Assembly: GCA_944990035.1 (NCBI GenBank) | Contig: CALYLX010000141.1 | Location: 620,001 to 684,000, forward strand | Length of the DNA: 64,000 nt | Source: Clitopilus passeckerianus | Lineage: Eukaryota > Basidiomycota > Agaricomycetes > Agaricales > Entolomataceae | Direction: 5' to 3' | Shown here: positions 21,617-33,305 of the stretch, one piece after another | Position numbering within the stretch: position 1 is the first letter of the stretch | How the letters are laid out: each line of letters begins with the position of its first letter | The notes under the pieces: model-generated | What the model was told of the DNA's origin: nothing | The model's database searches: none | The model's input: the letters and a program-made list of their open reading frames with translations, nothing else | Program-made: the position numbers and the translations under genes

Positions 21617-21865
21617 TTAGTTTTGCATTTCTTCTCCAATAAATCGACACGTTATTCCAGATGGCCCGGGGTTCGTCAAGCAACCTTTCCAACACCAGAC
21701 ATTTGCAACGTCCCCAGAAGCCTCCATCCCTTCACGGTACTTTCTCATGAGTTCTAAGATTAGCTTTGCAAGACATTGTTCAGATTCAGGCACGACCTTT
21801 CGAGATCGACAGGTTTTAGACAAGTGACAGCAGGAAAGCACGAGGAGAACCAATATCAAATTCAT
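21617..21865 (-). CDS. small hypothetical protein X1
   Basis: 82-aa frame with a hydrophobic start (MNLILVLLVLSCCHLSK) that could be a signal peptide, then a charged region ELMRKYREGMEASGDVANV. It resembles the N-terminal part of X2 (22905-23297), and both lie 200-300 bp downstream of a CCC-type secreted protein gene in the same order. A 3' exon after GDVANV is possible but I cannot fix it. Function unknown. Confidence 0.4.
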   Translation of the reverse strand: MNLILVLLVLSCCHLSKTCRSRKVVPESEQCLAKLILELMRKYREGMEASGDVANVWCWKGCLTNPGPSGITCRFIGEEMQN

Positions 21866-22144
21866 GGCCGAAATGAAACGTTCATCATTATTGTTTTCAT
21901 GCGTTGTAAGTGGCTCCGTTTGATGGTTTGCATTGGAAGCATCGGGTTCGTCCCCAAATTAAAATCTTCAGTACGCGGTCGAGCAGGCCCTGATTTGAAT
22001 TAAGTTAACTCTTCTACTTCTCTCACCCTGTGAGGGATTCTGAAGGGCACGCAGTTCGAATTCCAGCCTGCTAAACGAGATATTCATTCAAGGGACAAGT
22101 TAAGATTAAAAATACGACCCAAAAGATAACTACTGTATCATCTC

Positions 22145-22351
22145 TTAAACGCAGGAGTACTCGGGGCAGCAGCAGGGAGGGTTCTGAGTAATATGCAGCT
22201 TCGTCGGCGGTGCACAATATGGCATGGCACCAGGGCATGCACACGTCTCCGTAGGTGTACATGCACGGGCAGCGAGTGGCGTGTCGTTAGGTGCAGCAAT
22301 TACAGCCGTTGCGGCGAGGAGAGTGGAGAGAATGACGGCAATAAACTTCAT
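22145..22351 (-). CDS. small secreted cysteine-rich protein (CCC family, SSP1)
   Basis: 68 aa, single exon. Signal peptide about 1-20 (MKFIAVILSTLLAATAVIAA), then a mature part with eight cysteines in the pattern C-x5-C-x-C-x6-C-x13-CCC-x4-C, ending CCCPEYSCV. The pattern is not that of hydrophobins, which have two separated CC pairs. SSP2 at 23510 has the same spacing. Probably extracellular and disulfide-bonded; role unknown (candidate effector or surface protein). Confidence 0.75.
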   Translation of the reverse strand: MKFIAVILSTLLAATAVIAAPNDTPLAARACTPTETCACPGAMPYCAPPTKLHITQNPPCCCPEYSCV

Positions 22352-22904
22352 CTGAGGGAGAAACCTGTGAGTCGTTAGACATTCAAGGCCACACTGAGAA
22401 CACGTACAACGAGAAGGCTTCCGTAGCTGATATATGAAAGGAGATTGTTAAAACGTTATGAAATGCCTGTGCAGCAAATTAGCCGAAGAGAACGAAAGAG
22501 AAGTTTGCGAAGAACATACCCAAGATTAAAGCCTCAAAGGACAATGACCTCCTTCGTGAAATTCTGTGAGCTTTTATACCTTCGCTGATCTTCCAAGGAC
22601 GCTCAAATTTCGGTTATTACGAAAGTCACGGCCTCGCGGCGAGCCAATGGCGGCTGTGAACCCACCCGGAGTCCTCAGGTTTAGTTCTCCGTGAGGATTT
22701 CAAAGACTAGACGAAGCATCGAACGGAGAAAGGGGGGATGGTAGTAGTGGCTGCTGATACGTAGATGCTTGTCTGATGCTCAGGATCAGGATAGTCGCAC
22801 CCGTGAGAGTGGCAGAGAATCTGACGAAGAGACTATCGTGGATGCAGTTTAGGTTCTTGCCAAAGTACAGACCGGCCGACGTACTAGCAGAAGATAGAGG
22901 ACCC

Positions 22905-23297
22905 TCAGTCCAGACTGTGCCAAAAGGTTCCGATACAATAGCCTGTACCAGAGCTGGCAATATGAAGTACAGAACCATCATTGAAGAGGCTTTCAGTCGA
23001 GGCCAGGAACCCAAAAGGTGGATCCTGAGGCCTAATTACCGCATCCAGTGTGAAATTTACCTCGATAATACTCCAGCTAACATGACAGACATCGACAAGG
23101 CCAACAGCCCCAGCGGCTTGCATCCCTTCGGCAGATTCTCTCATGAGAACTAAAAATAACTTGATCCACCGACCCGCATTGCATCGTTTTGGGTCACGGT
23201 TAGGCACATGTCTTCGAAATCGTGGATGTGGACAGTTGTAGAATACAAACACGGAAGAGAAGAGGAAAAGGCGCCTCGAAAACGTGGTCAAATTCAA
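22905..23297 (-). CDS. small hypothetical protein X2
   Basis: 130-aa frame starting MNLTTFSRRLFLFSSVFVF, a possible signal anchor. The stretch LMRESAEGMQAAGAV matches X1. A GTAAATTTC...GGCCTCAG stretch near 23030-23065 could be a 36-bp intron, after which a second frame (22700-23014, hydrophobic, 104 aa) might supply the C-terminus. The gene model is uncertain; the duplication relationship with X1 is better supported. Confidence 0.4.
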   Translation of the reverse strand: MNLTTFSRRLFLFSSVFVFYNCPHPRFRRHVPNRDPKRCNAGRWIKLFLVLMRESAEGMQAAGAVGLVDVCHVSWSIIEVNFTLDAVIRPQDPPFGFLASTESLFNDGSVLHIASSGTGYCIGTFWHSLD

Positions 23298-23509
23298 AAA
23301 TCAAAGTGGGGTAATTGAGTCATTCTGTTTACGTGGTGCCTTACCGGTAACCGGACGGCCCGGTGGACGCCTGACGCAAAGATGGGAGAATCTGGGGTTG
23401 AGCGCCGTTGAGCAGGCTTTGTATATCTAACCTCACAGCTGGGAATATATCAATGGTGTGGTATCAAACTACGGCGCCATATCATGGTTCTCCTACTTGT
23501 ACTAATGCA

Positions 23510-23725
23510 CTATTCGCCCTTGATGCATGCGTATTCTGGGCAGCAGCACGGAAGCTTCCAAGTCGTGTAAAGGGTTGTGCCCGGAGGGCAGGATGGAATG
23601 CCAGCAGAGCACCCGCAAATTGACGTAGGTGTGCATGCCCGAGCAGCAAGCAGCGTGTCGCTAGGAGCACCAATAACGGCAGAGGCACCAACCAGAGTCG
23701 AGAAAAGCACAGCAAGGTATTTCAT
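23510..23725 (-). CDS. small secreted cysteine-rich protein (CCC family, SSP2)
   Basis: 71 aa from the ATG at 23725. Signal peptide MKYLAVLFSTLVGASAVIGA, then the same eight-cysteine pattern as SSP1, with CCCPEYACIKGE at the end. An upstream in-frame ATG at 23755 would put ten residues before the signal peptide and is less likely. Paralog of SSP1; the pair SSP+X is duplicated in tandem. Confidence 0.75.
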   Translation of the reverse strand: MKYLAVLFSTLVGASAVIGAPSDTLLAARACTPTSICGCSAGIPSCPPGTTLYTTWKLPCCCPEYACIKGE

Positions 23726-23779
23726 CTGGATATACTCTGGTGAGTTATTAGCCATCCGTGGCTCTCTGGGAGTGACGTA

Positions 23780-25005
23780 CGATAGGACCCTTAGAAGCTA
23801 AGTTCTTGTATGAGATGATATGCCGTAATCAACTGTCCTGGAAGGAGGATAGCCAGGTCAGCCAGAATCAACGGACAGAGGGAGCGAACGACGCACTGAA
23901 TTCGAGAACTTCTAACTGATGTCTTTCTGCCTCCAATCCTCCCGCATTTTATACCTCGCACTGGTATACTGGCTAAAGAAGGTAAGAGAATGCATGATCA
24001 AAAGATTGGTCTCGTGTCGAACAAGGAAAGGTTTAGATGTACCTGGAGCTCTAAGATGTAGTTAGCCGTTGAAGCCGTGAAGGAATTAGACGGAGAAACG
24101 GAAGCTAAATGGTTGCCTGATTTTCAGAATAAGGATAGCTGCACGGCTGCGAAGATCGGGGAATCTGAGGAAACGCGGCTGAGAAGTCTATTGTGATTAC
24201 GAGCGTCGCCAGCAGAAGACGTGGTCAAGTTTGAGAAAGACCGCCGGCGAGTCTTCGGTTGACAGTGGCCGGGATACATTTGCGCCTTTGCAACGACCAC
24301 ACCTGTATGCAGTAAGGGTCAGGGGGTTGAAAGCCAGGAGAAGGTATAGTGTCTTTTATTCTGACCCGGAGGAGAATGTACGTACATGCACACCTGTGCT
24401 TGCCTCGGCGGAGATGCACGTTTCAGCCCATACCATTGGAACCGGCATCGGTGGAAACTCGTAAAAACCGAGGAACACCGAGGGAGAGCTTGGGCTTCGG
24501 TTTAGTTCAGCTGGCAGGTGTGACTAGAATGTCTTCGGTCATGCCGCTGATGCGTCTCCTCCGAGCGGCAACGATGTGGGATTGACCATACTTACTGAAC
24601 ATCGATTCCTATCAGAGCTACGACTCACGAGTGAGCATTCATTTGCGATTCGGACAATCAGCGGAAGGCTGTTGAACGGTGTGAGAACTCAGAGGAAGCC
24701 CAAGGATAGATAAGAACCGACAGATAGGCAGGACACCTTGGGCATCGCTGGCTTTTCATCCCTCTTTTTGAGGGCGAAGTAGTGTACGTACTTCACCCTA
24801 ACGAGAACGCAAGTAAGCCATAGCGTGGCTCTTCAGGCGTCTTAGTGCAGAGGACTGAACATAGCCAGGCAGATTGCACTCATCTAACGCTGGGAGATGA
24901 AAGTGAAGGTTGACGCTGAGGGATCCTTTTGAGCAGATCAGAATTGATGATCACGGTGCTTTCGACGGTCTAGACCCGGCAAGATCATAACGAGGATTGT
25001 TACCT
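23780..25005. other. about 1.2 kb without a supported gene
   Basis: No convincing frame. Composition is even and there are no obvious repeats. Hidden small exons cannot be excluded, given the pectin lyase example. Confidence 0.4.
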
Positions 25006-25009
25006 ACGC

Positions 25010-26058
25010 CATGGAGACCCCCTCGACCCCTGCATTCCGGAGCAAATGGGACTTACCTGAGGATTGGAGCGCATCTGAACTGCGAAAGTATTCCAAGGTC
25101 TGCAAAGCGTGGTCACACGTTCGAGAGCTCATGTAGGTTAGTCGGGCTAAGTTAGGTAGATTAGACGTATTGAATAGCTAATATGGATACTGTAGTGACC
25201 TCTCAAATAATCATCTTGGACCAGTTTTTGAGCTTTTGTGGGGACGACGTGGATTCTGTTCTCGATTTTCCCTGGAATTTATAGAATTTGCACCTGTTTA
25301 GCGCCACAAGCCTTTGACATCATAATCCGATCATCTCTTTCCGAAGGCCTGACGGTTACCTCTCACCATTCACCCCAATTCCACCTGGAATTGCATGGAA
25401 AGCTTGGAGGAGGGAAAGTACTGGATCTCATCCAACGAGCATGATGCGAAGTGGGAGCGACAAAGATGTGGAATCGGACACTGTGTACTTGGTTTCCCTC
25501 GTCCTGGATGATGGGTTATATAAAGCCTTCAACGGAGTACGACTAGTCATAGTGTACCGTGCTTCGGAAGAAGATGAAGACTTTGGCGAGGAATAATATG
25601 TTAAACCAGGTGAAATTGAACGCAAATCAACCTCACGGATGCTCAGTTTTGGTCTCTCTTTGACGGATCACTCCTAGGTTATCGAGGAGATAGATGACGA
25701 AATCCTTCTCGAATACGGGGATCGGCCGATTATCGAGAAGGACCAGAAGTGGGCCCGATCACAGGCTCTGAATCGTGCATTGAAGCTCCAGCGAAGGCGT
25801 CAAAGGCTAGCCACTCATAACGCCTGTTCTTCCCGACGCCATCCCTGTGACTACAACACATGGTTGGAGAATAGCAGTCATATCGATGACACGGCTGCTG
25901 CCGAGTATACCCGATATTTATTGAAATTTTATGATTTTAATAAATACATACGATGTCTACCTACCTACTATGAGTGGTTTGAAAGAGAACGGATATCATT
26001 AAAATGCAGAACAATTCCGACAAAGTCAAAGAACATTGTCGAGATTGACGCATTCTGA
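25010..26058 (+). CDS. hypothetical multi-exon gene, structure unresolved
   Basis: Several coding-like pieces on the plus strand: 25010-25129 (METPSTPAFRSKWDLPEDW, then KVCKAWSHVREL), 25330-25611 (open, acidic end EEDEDFGEE) and 25677-26058 (VIEEIDDEILLEYGDRPI, basic stretch LKLQRRRQRLAT, stop at 26056). Splicing of MKTLARNNMLNQ to the last piece by a GTGAAA...CTCCTAG intron keeps frame. I do not recognise the protein. It could also be a gene remnant. Confidence 0.3.
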
Positions 26059-26540
26059 TGAATTCCGAAGTCCGACTGATGGTCATCACGCCATTCGTCC
26101 GGCTACGCATCGGAGATCATTCAACTTCACGGACCGACCGGCAAAGTCCATCGCGTCTACTTTCAACGCCGGAACTTTGAATGTTTTTCCAAGTTTTCGA
26201 GAGCACGTCATTCTGGACCTCTCATAAACTATTCCCGCACCTTTCCTAACATATAAGGAAGGCCGCCGAAGTTGCCGAATGCCAAGATCCTAAATTTTAC
26301 ATGGTCTGTGCGTAGTTCTTTGTAGTATAAAAGTTGTAGATAGCACATTGCGAGGAATTCAAGTATTCGATAGCCCAGATTCGGTATCACAACTGCGGGT
26401 GTGTTACTTAGATTTGAGACTGTGCGAAGCCTTCGATCTCGAGACTTATATTAGTTTTGTGATCATTTGATTACTGAGGGATTCCAATTGAAATATATTC
26501 AATTTTACACACACACATACATTTACATCGCTACCTAAGG
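26059..26540. other. intergenic, AT-rich
   Basis: No gene seen. Contains a short CA run (ACACACACATAC) at about 26508. Confidence 0.4.
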
Positions 26541-26737
26541 GTATTTCGGTGTCTAAGAGTGCTATTCTACACGAGGCCCACGAATTCGGAGTCGTTAGTA
26601 GTGGTTTGGTTGTTAGTGAGGTTGGGTTAGCTCGACTCTCGCTATCTTATCTAGCCGCCGCTTACCTCTTCATCGAGCAGCGCATTTGCACCGTCATTCT
26701 AGAGCTTCATCGAATTGGATTACTCCCATATCTCTCG

Positions 26738-28282
26738 ATGTCGCTTTTGGATCCTCATTCTAGAGGTCCAGACAACTTTCGAGTTCTATTCGACCGCACA
26801 TACCGTGTCAGCTCGAATAGGCGAGGTCTATTTCTTGCTCTCGAGATAAACCCATTTCTCTACGTTGAAGAAGATGAAGAGGATATTGATGTTGCGGAAC
26901 ATGAACAAAGAGCGATAGGTTCCATTTGCAATTCCCAGAGCATACGCATTTTGTCCTTGGAGGGACAATCTCGAAGGCCGCCATCGAATCTTCCTCACGA
27001 GGTTATATCCCTGATTGTCTTGCATGCAATCGACCTTTTGCCGCAGATCTATACCTCGGCTCTACTTTCATATGCTCTGGTTCGAAAATCTTGGTTGCAC
27101 GTACTGGAGCTATTCTGGAGGGCATTCGGCCAGTCGGAGGATTATCCACCACCTCGTAACTTCTCCAAAGTCGCACAAGCCATCGCACGGAAACCACGGC
27201 TCATACGCCATATGAGATACTTCGAAGCCATGCAGCTCGTTTTTCTCAAATCTAACACTGCTTTGATCAAAGTTGGGACGAAAATTCTACAAGTGGCCAA
27301 AAACCTGGAATTCATTCGCCTACCACATCAGTTACTGGTTAGCTGCCTGCCTGAGCTCCGAAAGCTGCGCCACGTCCAGACTCTTATGCTCCGTATCACA
27401 CTCAGGCATGGACGTCCTCAGCGTCCTACGGTCACATTCGGGCTTCGAGACGTTCAAGAGGCCATAAGAGGCTGGAAGTGGTTAGAGGTCCTAGAATTAA
27501 TTCTGTGGCGAGATGAAGCTGATGAAGATAGGTGAGCGCACTACGTCCCTGAAAGGATGCGACATCATCTGATTTTCTTCCTTTAACCTACGAATCTCAG
27601 TCGAGCCCCTTCTATCTCCTCCCCATTATACTCTCTGAAGCATCTAGCCCTCTGCCCCGGGACAATAAAGGGATCCCATTGGCTTCATTTCGTTTCCGGT
27701 CCTTAAAACCGGTTATCCACCCTTGGACTCATCGAGATCAAGGGTCTACAACACAAAGACCTAGTTGAACTCTTTTCCAGAACCTGCACCACCCTAACGA
27801 ACGTGACGATCCAAGGATGCACCATGGCGGCTCCGACCTCAAATGGCGAGCTGGTGATGGACACGTTTCTTCCCGAGATGCGTAGGCTGCAGAAACTATC
27901 CATCCAAAGCGATTTCGTCACACACCTCGTTCTATCGCGTTTGACATCTCATGCATCTGATCGAAACCTCGAACTCACTGAGCCTCCAATTCTGCTCACG
28001 AATAAGACGAGCTTCCTTAACGCCCTATACGCCTCAAACTGGAATGTCATCAGGCTTACGTTCAGGACCAAGAAGGCGTACGAGAAGGAAACGAGGTTTC
28101 TCCGAAAGCTTGAGAGCGTCGGATGGGAAAGGAATATTCAGATTGAATTTGTGAGTCGGCTTAATCAGTGTAATTCCCTCTTCTCATTTCTAAATCTGCA
28201 GGCGGTTGGTCAAATGCTCCCTCCGCCTGAGACGGCAAGCGACGAAGAATGGACCACCGATTCAGATGGTTCGGATTTATAG
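26738..28282 (+). pseudogene. F-box-like paralog A with an in-frame stop
   Basis: Related to genes B, C and D (31.3, 34.6, 37.7 kb). Exon 1 (26738-27531) holds the F-box-like segment NLPHEVISLIVLHAI and the family signature VRKSWLHVLELFWRAFG. Exon 2 (27601-28150) aligns gaplessly with exon 3 of B and C, but TAA at 27704-27706 falls inside a well-conserved column (FVSGP-stop where B has FVSHPS). The same frame then runs on as LIEIKGLQHKDL to 28282, with a 51-bp intron at 28151-28201. A nonsense allele or sequencing error are the simple readings. Upstream of 26738 the frame is open to about 26549 without an ATG. Confidence 0.6.
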
Positions 28283-28336
28283 GGGCGAGTGGAGGAAGTG
28301 TCACCTCGGAAATCCAGGAAATACTGAGTATTTTAT

Positions 28337-29577
28337 TCAACGAGTAGAAACAGCTTGTACAGATAAGACATAATACTGCTTCTTTGTATCCGTCCAGCTG
28401 TGACGCTGGCTGAGTCCAGCATTTTCAAGAAGGAGCTTAATCTCATCGTCGGCGTACTATTTTGGAGCATTAGTATGTTCTAACGACTTTGAAATAAGTC
28501 AAACCTTATTGGAGAACATAACTAGTATCACCTCGTCCTTAGCAATAACGATTTCAGATGATTCGTCATCTGGTAGCTGGATCAAAATATCCCGACGAGC
28601 CTTGTACCCCGCTTCATAACGACCTGTGGACCATGGATTAATGCTTCGGTTTAGGATCGAAACGTTCAGAGAAACGTACCCAACTGCTCGTTGTATTTCT
28701 TGTACCTGTCCCAATCTTGCAGAGAGAAGAAATCCTGTTGCTTGCAGAGTGCCATTCCGGCGCTCCTCAGGCCGTTCATGATCCATGGTGTTGCAGCGTC
28801 AAATCCATAAGCGAATTCCAAAGCTTCAACCGACTTCACTTTATCGATTCCCATGGTCAACGTATCGCCTGCCTGATGGCGGAGTGGAAGACTTCTGAGG
28901 AAATCGCTGTCAGCACCTCGACGGAAGTTACCTATAGTACCTCCAAGGAACAACAGATGCACCGGAGTATCGGCGTCGAGCCTCAGTTCATTACGGCTTA
29001 TGGTTCGGATACCATCGTCGTAGGTGCCCCACATTCCTTTCGTAGCAATTTTATTCCGTATTTTGTCTCCTATACGCTCCAGTAATGCCTCCAAAGTACG
29101 ATATAACTCGTTCCAGTCAAGGTCCAGCGCGTAATAGATGACAGGGGCAGTCGCCAGACCGTCCTCAATCAGAGCAGCGAGTGAGAGTAGAATGTGAGCT
29201 GTTTTCTCCAGAGAACTATTCGTAGGTGAGTATACATTGCTGAACGACAAGGATGACGCGACTTACCCAGCTCCCAATTCAACGATGATCGCTTGCCTAG
29301 TGTCCGACCTCTTGAGCTGCTTGGCAACATCTCCGCCGTGAATTTGAAGGATTTCTGTTTCCGCCAGCGTCGGATAGTACCATTTCGACCAGTCTTTGAG
29401 AGTTTCGTTATAGATCTTTAGCCCAACTTCATCGTACAGTAGTTCAGGAGGTAGAGTCCGTTCGCCTGGAGGTTTCAAGAGGCCACTAATGATCTCTGAA
29501 CGCAGGTGAGGTGTAGAGCTAACAGAATCCTTGGAAATTCGGATGTCGATGATTTCAACTGGTTCCTTGGCTGTCAT
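28337..29577 (-). CDS. EasF/EgtD-like SAM-dependent N-methyltransferase
   Basis: Member of the histidine/tryptophan-type methyltransferase family (Methyltransf_33), to which EgtD and the ergot 4-dimethylallyltryptophan N-methyltransferase EasF belong. Four exons (29577-29267, 29215-28680, 28623-28505, 28456-28337) sum to 362 codons, 361 aa. Seen: IIDIRISK at the start, LPPELLYDEVGLKIYNE, WYYPTLAETEIL, SAM motif I IVELGAGSLEKT, the region YALDLDWNELYRTLEALL and FLGGTIGNF. No EgtB domain is fused, so it is not a full ergothioneine synthase. No dimethylallyltryptophan synthase is nearby, so an ergot-alkaloid role is not implied; the amino substrate is unknown. It diverges from the gene at 29900 across about 320 bp. 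Confidence 0.85.
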
Positions 29578-29899
29578 GGTCCTGAGGGGAAAGGGAACGC
29601 TGATTCAAGTACATCGTCCATGCTTTCCAAACGGGCAAATGGGTGTTAACACGGAGGTTCGGTCCATGTTGACGACATGGGTCTGATTACTGTAACATTC
29701 GGTGATCTCCGGCCTCTATTCAGTGTAGGCTCGTGATCCTCGACTTTATACGTTTATACCCTCATTTGACGCCTCATGTGCATTAGACCATGGGATCTTA
29801 TCATGACGGCATCCTTGGTCGAAAGAGGGCTGCTTATCTACCTCATCGCCCTGACTGTCCACCACGTTCCTCGGTTGAACGTTCATTTCAGAACACACC
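29578..29899. promoter_or_regulatory. shared divergent promoter region
   Basis: 322 bp between the starts of the EasF-like gene (minus) and the surface glycoprotein gene (plus). TTATACGTTTATACC at about 29746 is TATA-like for either direction. Co-regulation is possible but not shown. Confidence 0.4.
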
Positions 29900-31208
29900 A
29901 TGAGCAGCTCTCCTTGCGAAGCCAGCAAGACACCATGGAGCCCGGCGCAGGTTATGCTCGACGATAGCGACCCTCAAATCAAATATAATGGAGACTGGAC
30001 GTCGAGTACTGGTGATAGCGACTATTCTTGGGGATTCTCTTACGTCAATACGACCCACCATTCGAATGTATCCAGCCAGCCATCAGGATTGACTTTCGGA
30101 TTTCGGGGTAAGATTTTAGTCCTTTGATTCTGGCCGTACGCTGATACGAGTAAAGGGACCTCGTTCAGCATCCTTGGAACCACCGCATCCGTAGTCGATG
30201 ATTCGAATGGCGCTTTCGTGGTGGATAGGGTTTGCCAAGTTGATGGGCAGCAACGTCTCAACACGAGCGCTACGAATCTACTCTGTGGCTTTGACAACCT
30301 TTCAGACGGTGACCATACTGTGACGTTTACTGTCCACGGTCAATCCGGAGCACTTACGGTTAACGTTGACGGTATCCAGTACACTCCATCGCCTGCCGAA
30401 CTCGAGAGCGGCGGATCTAGAGTCTTGCTGGTCGACACTTGTGACCCGTCCATTGATTTCAATGGGTCTGTCTCGAACTGGACGGTGTTTGAGCATCCTC
30501 CACCCAGCAACGTCCCCCTAGGCTTCAAGACTCGGTATAAGGGCATCAGCACGAACGTTCACGGTGCCAATTTTCGATACACCTTCACAGGTGAGTGCCA
30601 CAAGCCATTCACGACGCTCATATTTTTAACGTCTTTCCAGGGACCAGACTCCAATTCATGAGTACCATCCTGAGTATCAACGACGGGAGCACCCCGGTTA
30701 ATCGCTTGGCATGGGCTGATTTCACCGTCGATGGTGATATCACCTACACCAACCAAGTTCCCTTGCCTCAGGCTAACCTCACCGAGTATAACCAACTCAT
30801 TTTCGACACGGGAGAACTTGCTCCTGGGACGCACTCCGTTCTGGTCACGTACAACGGCGACACCAATACCATCCCACTATCGCTTTCGTACATGTACGTC
30901 CACACGACCTCCTCGGGCTCGTCGAGCACGTCGAGCGCGTCGAGTACATCCAAGTTATCGATGGGACCTATTCTAGGAGGGGTTCTCGGAGGAGTCTTCG
31001 GCTTGATTCTCTGTCTGATCCTGGCTTGGGTCGGGTACTCTCGTAGACAGCGTCGCCAAGAGAAGCGGGCGTGGAGAGTGACCTGGAACAACCGGCAACG
31101 CCAGCCAGAGGCGCTGGAGATGAGGCAAGTACATTACACCCACTTCTTGTCGATGGCTTCTAACCCTTTCTGCCCAGTTCACCGAAGCCAGAGAAGACTG
31201 GTTTATAG
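29900..31208 (+). CDS. single-pass surface glycoprotein with cytoplasmic tail
   Basis: Four exons (29900-30107, 30156-30590, 30641-31124, 31178-31208) sum to 386 codons, 385 aa. Two similar extracellular beta-rich halves with many N-x-S/T sites (NTSATNLLCG; NGSVSNWTVF), then a Ser/Thr linker (SSGSSSTSSASST), a transmembrane helix (ILGGVLGGVFGLILCLILAW) and a basic stop-transfer YSRRQRRQEKR. No classical N-terminal signal peptide is seen; the start may need another exon or secretion may be signal-anchor driven. The last intron has a GC donor (GCAAGT). A GPI-type relative is at 44685 and a dead copy at 36540. Family common in Agaricomycetes; function unknown. Confidence 0.75.
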
Positions 31209-31318
31209 ATATTAATCAGATGTTACGAGTGCCTGTCTCTCGTTGTATTTCTACTGTACATCACAGTTTGGACTGCGCTACAATAACGAAGCCGTTGTAA
31301 AATATAACGTCATTTTAT

Positions 31319-33305
31319 CTAGCTAGGTATCAGATCCAGCCAGTGTTGTGGGGTTTCTAATGCGATACGCCTGCTACGAGCAATATTAGATGCATCTCGC
31401 ATTTCCTGAGCCTGTTGTACATCTAATGTTCCACGATCGTAATCTCCTTCGTTCAAGCCTGGGGAACAGTTGATCTCAACATGGTTCCATCCTGTCATCT
31501 GCATTGATTGCGAAAGGCCTTCAGAGGTTCCATTTGGTAAAACCTTCGAGGGTGCATAACCGGTTATTTGCAAGTAGGAATCTTCTTTACTGGGCTGCTT
31601 TCGCGATATCGCGTGGTTAGTGATGAGGTTGCCATCGATTATTACTCCAGACAGAGCGGACATGTGGGGAAGGGCGGACTCCAACGCGAGCTCCTCTTCT
31701 ACGGATGGAGATGTTATCACCACGTAAAACGTGAGATGTTCCAAGGTCGAGCGGACGGCAAAGAAAAAGTCTCGGTAGTTTGCATTTGATAGGCCGGAGA
31801 GCTCGGTTAGATACAGGGTGGTCATGGTGGGGGAGGGATGGGAGACGAATTGCCAGAAATGACGCATATTCAACTCTCCTTGGAAGAGTTTTAATTCCTG
31901 GAGCTGATACGTGGCAGCCTCCGTGGTAGCTTCGTGGTCTGAGTCGGACCCAGGAGATTCTGGATCATCTCTGCCTCTTCCATTGTGATTAGCGACTACA
32001 AAGTAGTTGCAGAACAACACCATGCACACCTTTGAATTACCCAGCGCCCTGCATGGAGTTCTTTCAGGGTCGCCCAGCCATGAATGCCTTGCAAAAGCTC
32101 GTCTATTGCCACACGACATGGGTGATTATCGTATTCGAGCAGCATCAGTTGCTTGACGTGTTTGAACGTACGGAGCGACTCCATGGTTGAAACGAATAGT
32201 GAGTGTGGGATGACGAGTCGTTCCACCATTTCAATGAGGGAAAGTAGTATCTGTGCTGATATATGCATTTCGGAGTCTGAAGGCTTTAGTATGACCGAGA
32301 GGTCCTCGATGGTGGCCACATTGAATATGCGAAATTGGAGCGCATAATCAGGATTTCTTCGCAGAAACTTGGGGACTGGAGGAAAATTGTGAATCCAGTC
32401 AATGCCTAGACCCACCCGCGCCCAGTAGAGTTCAAGTACGTGCAACCAAGACTTCTGCACGAGGGCAATGGTCAATAATGACGCTGCCCGAAGCTTGTCG
32501 GGCGTCAAGTCAAGTGCATAATTGGCAATAGACGATATGATATGTGGTGGCATAGCTCGATGTCGTGGAGGTTGAATAGGGCTGAGAGGCAGGATGCGAA
32601 GTGTGTAATGAAGAGTCGGCTGATAGCACCCTGCGTCGGCGTCTGTGACACTTCTCAGCACAAGGCGCCAGGAACGACCGGAGGAGGAGCGAGAGCGGGG
32701 GAATGTACCGTCGTAGGCAATTCGGAAGAATGTTGGTTCGGGGATGCCTTTTGGTTTAACATTAGCCAAGGGCTTGAATGGCCTTAGCACTAACTGTTGT
32801 AGGCCGTATGATGTCATATCCAACGTTGCCTCAAGGTAGACAGTGACGACCCTAGAAGGTGTCTTGACCTTATCAAGCTTTACCCTTTGAAAGCGCGTTG
32901 AGAAAAGGTCTCGAGTGGTTGGCAATCTTATCATGGGATGGTTGGACGGAAGGATGCGATCTTTCTCGAGATACCCTCGGGTAAATTCAAAGAGTTCAGA
33001 ATCAGTAAACTCGTTGAAGCACTTCGTATGAGTGGCAGTAAGCATCATTTTAATATTTGATTATCTTTGCAACGTACGACGGAACCCATACCGTCCATCT
33101 TTTCGTCAACGACGATAATCAAGCGCACTGCATCAACCCCGAGAATGCTGCTCCCATCCAAGCTAATTGAGATCGCGTGAGTGGGCCAGGGGTATATATA
33201 CCTCTCTTTGGTCATGTTAAAGGAAAGCCATAAACCAATGCCGTGATTGACCTCCGATTGAGTTATCGTCATTGTCGTCTGAGAGCAACAGCTTGCGTGC
33301 CTCAT
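31319..33305 (-). CDS. F-box-like/leucine-rich protein B
   Basis: Three exons (33305-33078, 33021-32030, 31976-31319) sum to 626 codons, 625 aa. The middle holds PPHIISSIANYALDL and VQKSWLHVLELYWARVG, which look like the helical F-box-type segment of agaricomycete F-box proteins. The C-terminal half has spaced leucines (QLQELKLFQGELNMRHFWQF) as in LRR-type substrate-binding parts. N-terminus: IGLWLSFNMTKERYIYPWPT. If it is an F-box protein it would bind Skp1 and recruit targets for SCF ubiquitination; this is inference. The original AG acceptor of the last intron (ATAG in C) is ATGG here and an AG 3 bases on is used instead. It is the inverted partner of gene C. Confidence 0.65.

Noticed and set aside
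22145..23725. Hydrophobin genes
   Set aside because: Eight cysteines are present, but the spacing is C-x5-C-x-C-x6-C-x13-CCC-x4-C and not the two CC pairs of hydrophobins.
28337..29577. Ergot alkaloid or ergothioneine cluster
   Set aside because: Only the methyltransferase is present. There is no dimethylallyltryptophan synthase, no EgtB-type domain and no cysteine-desulfurase partner.
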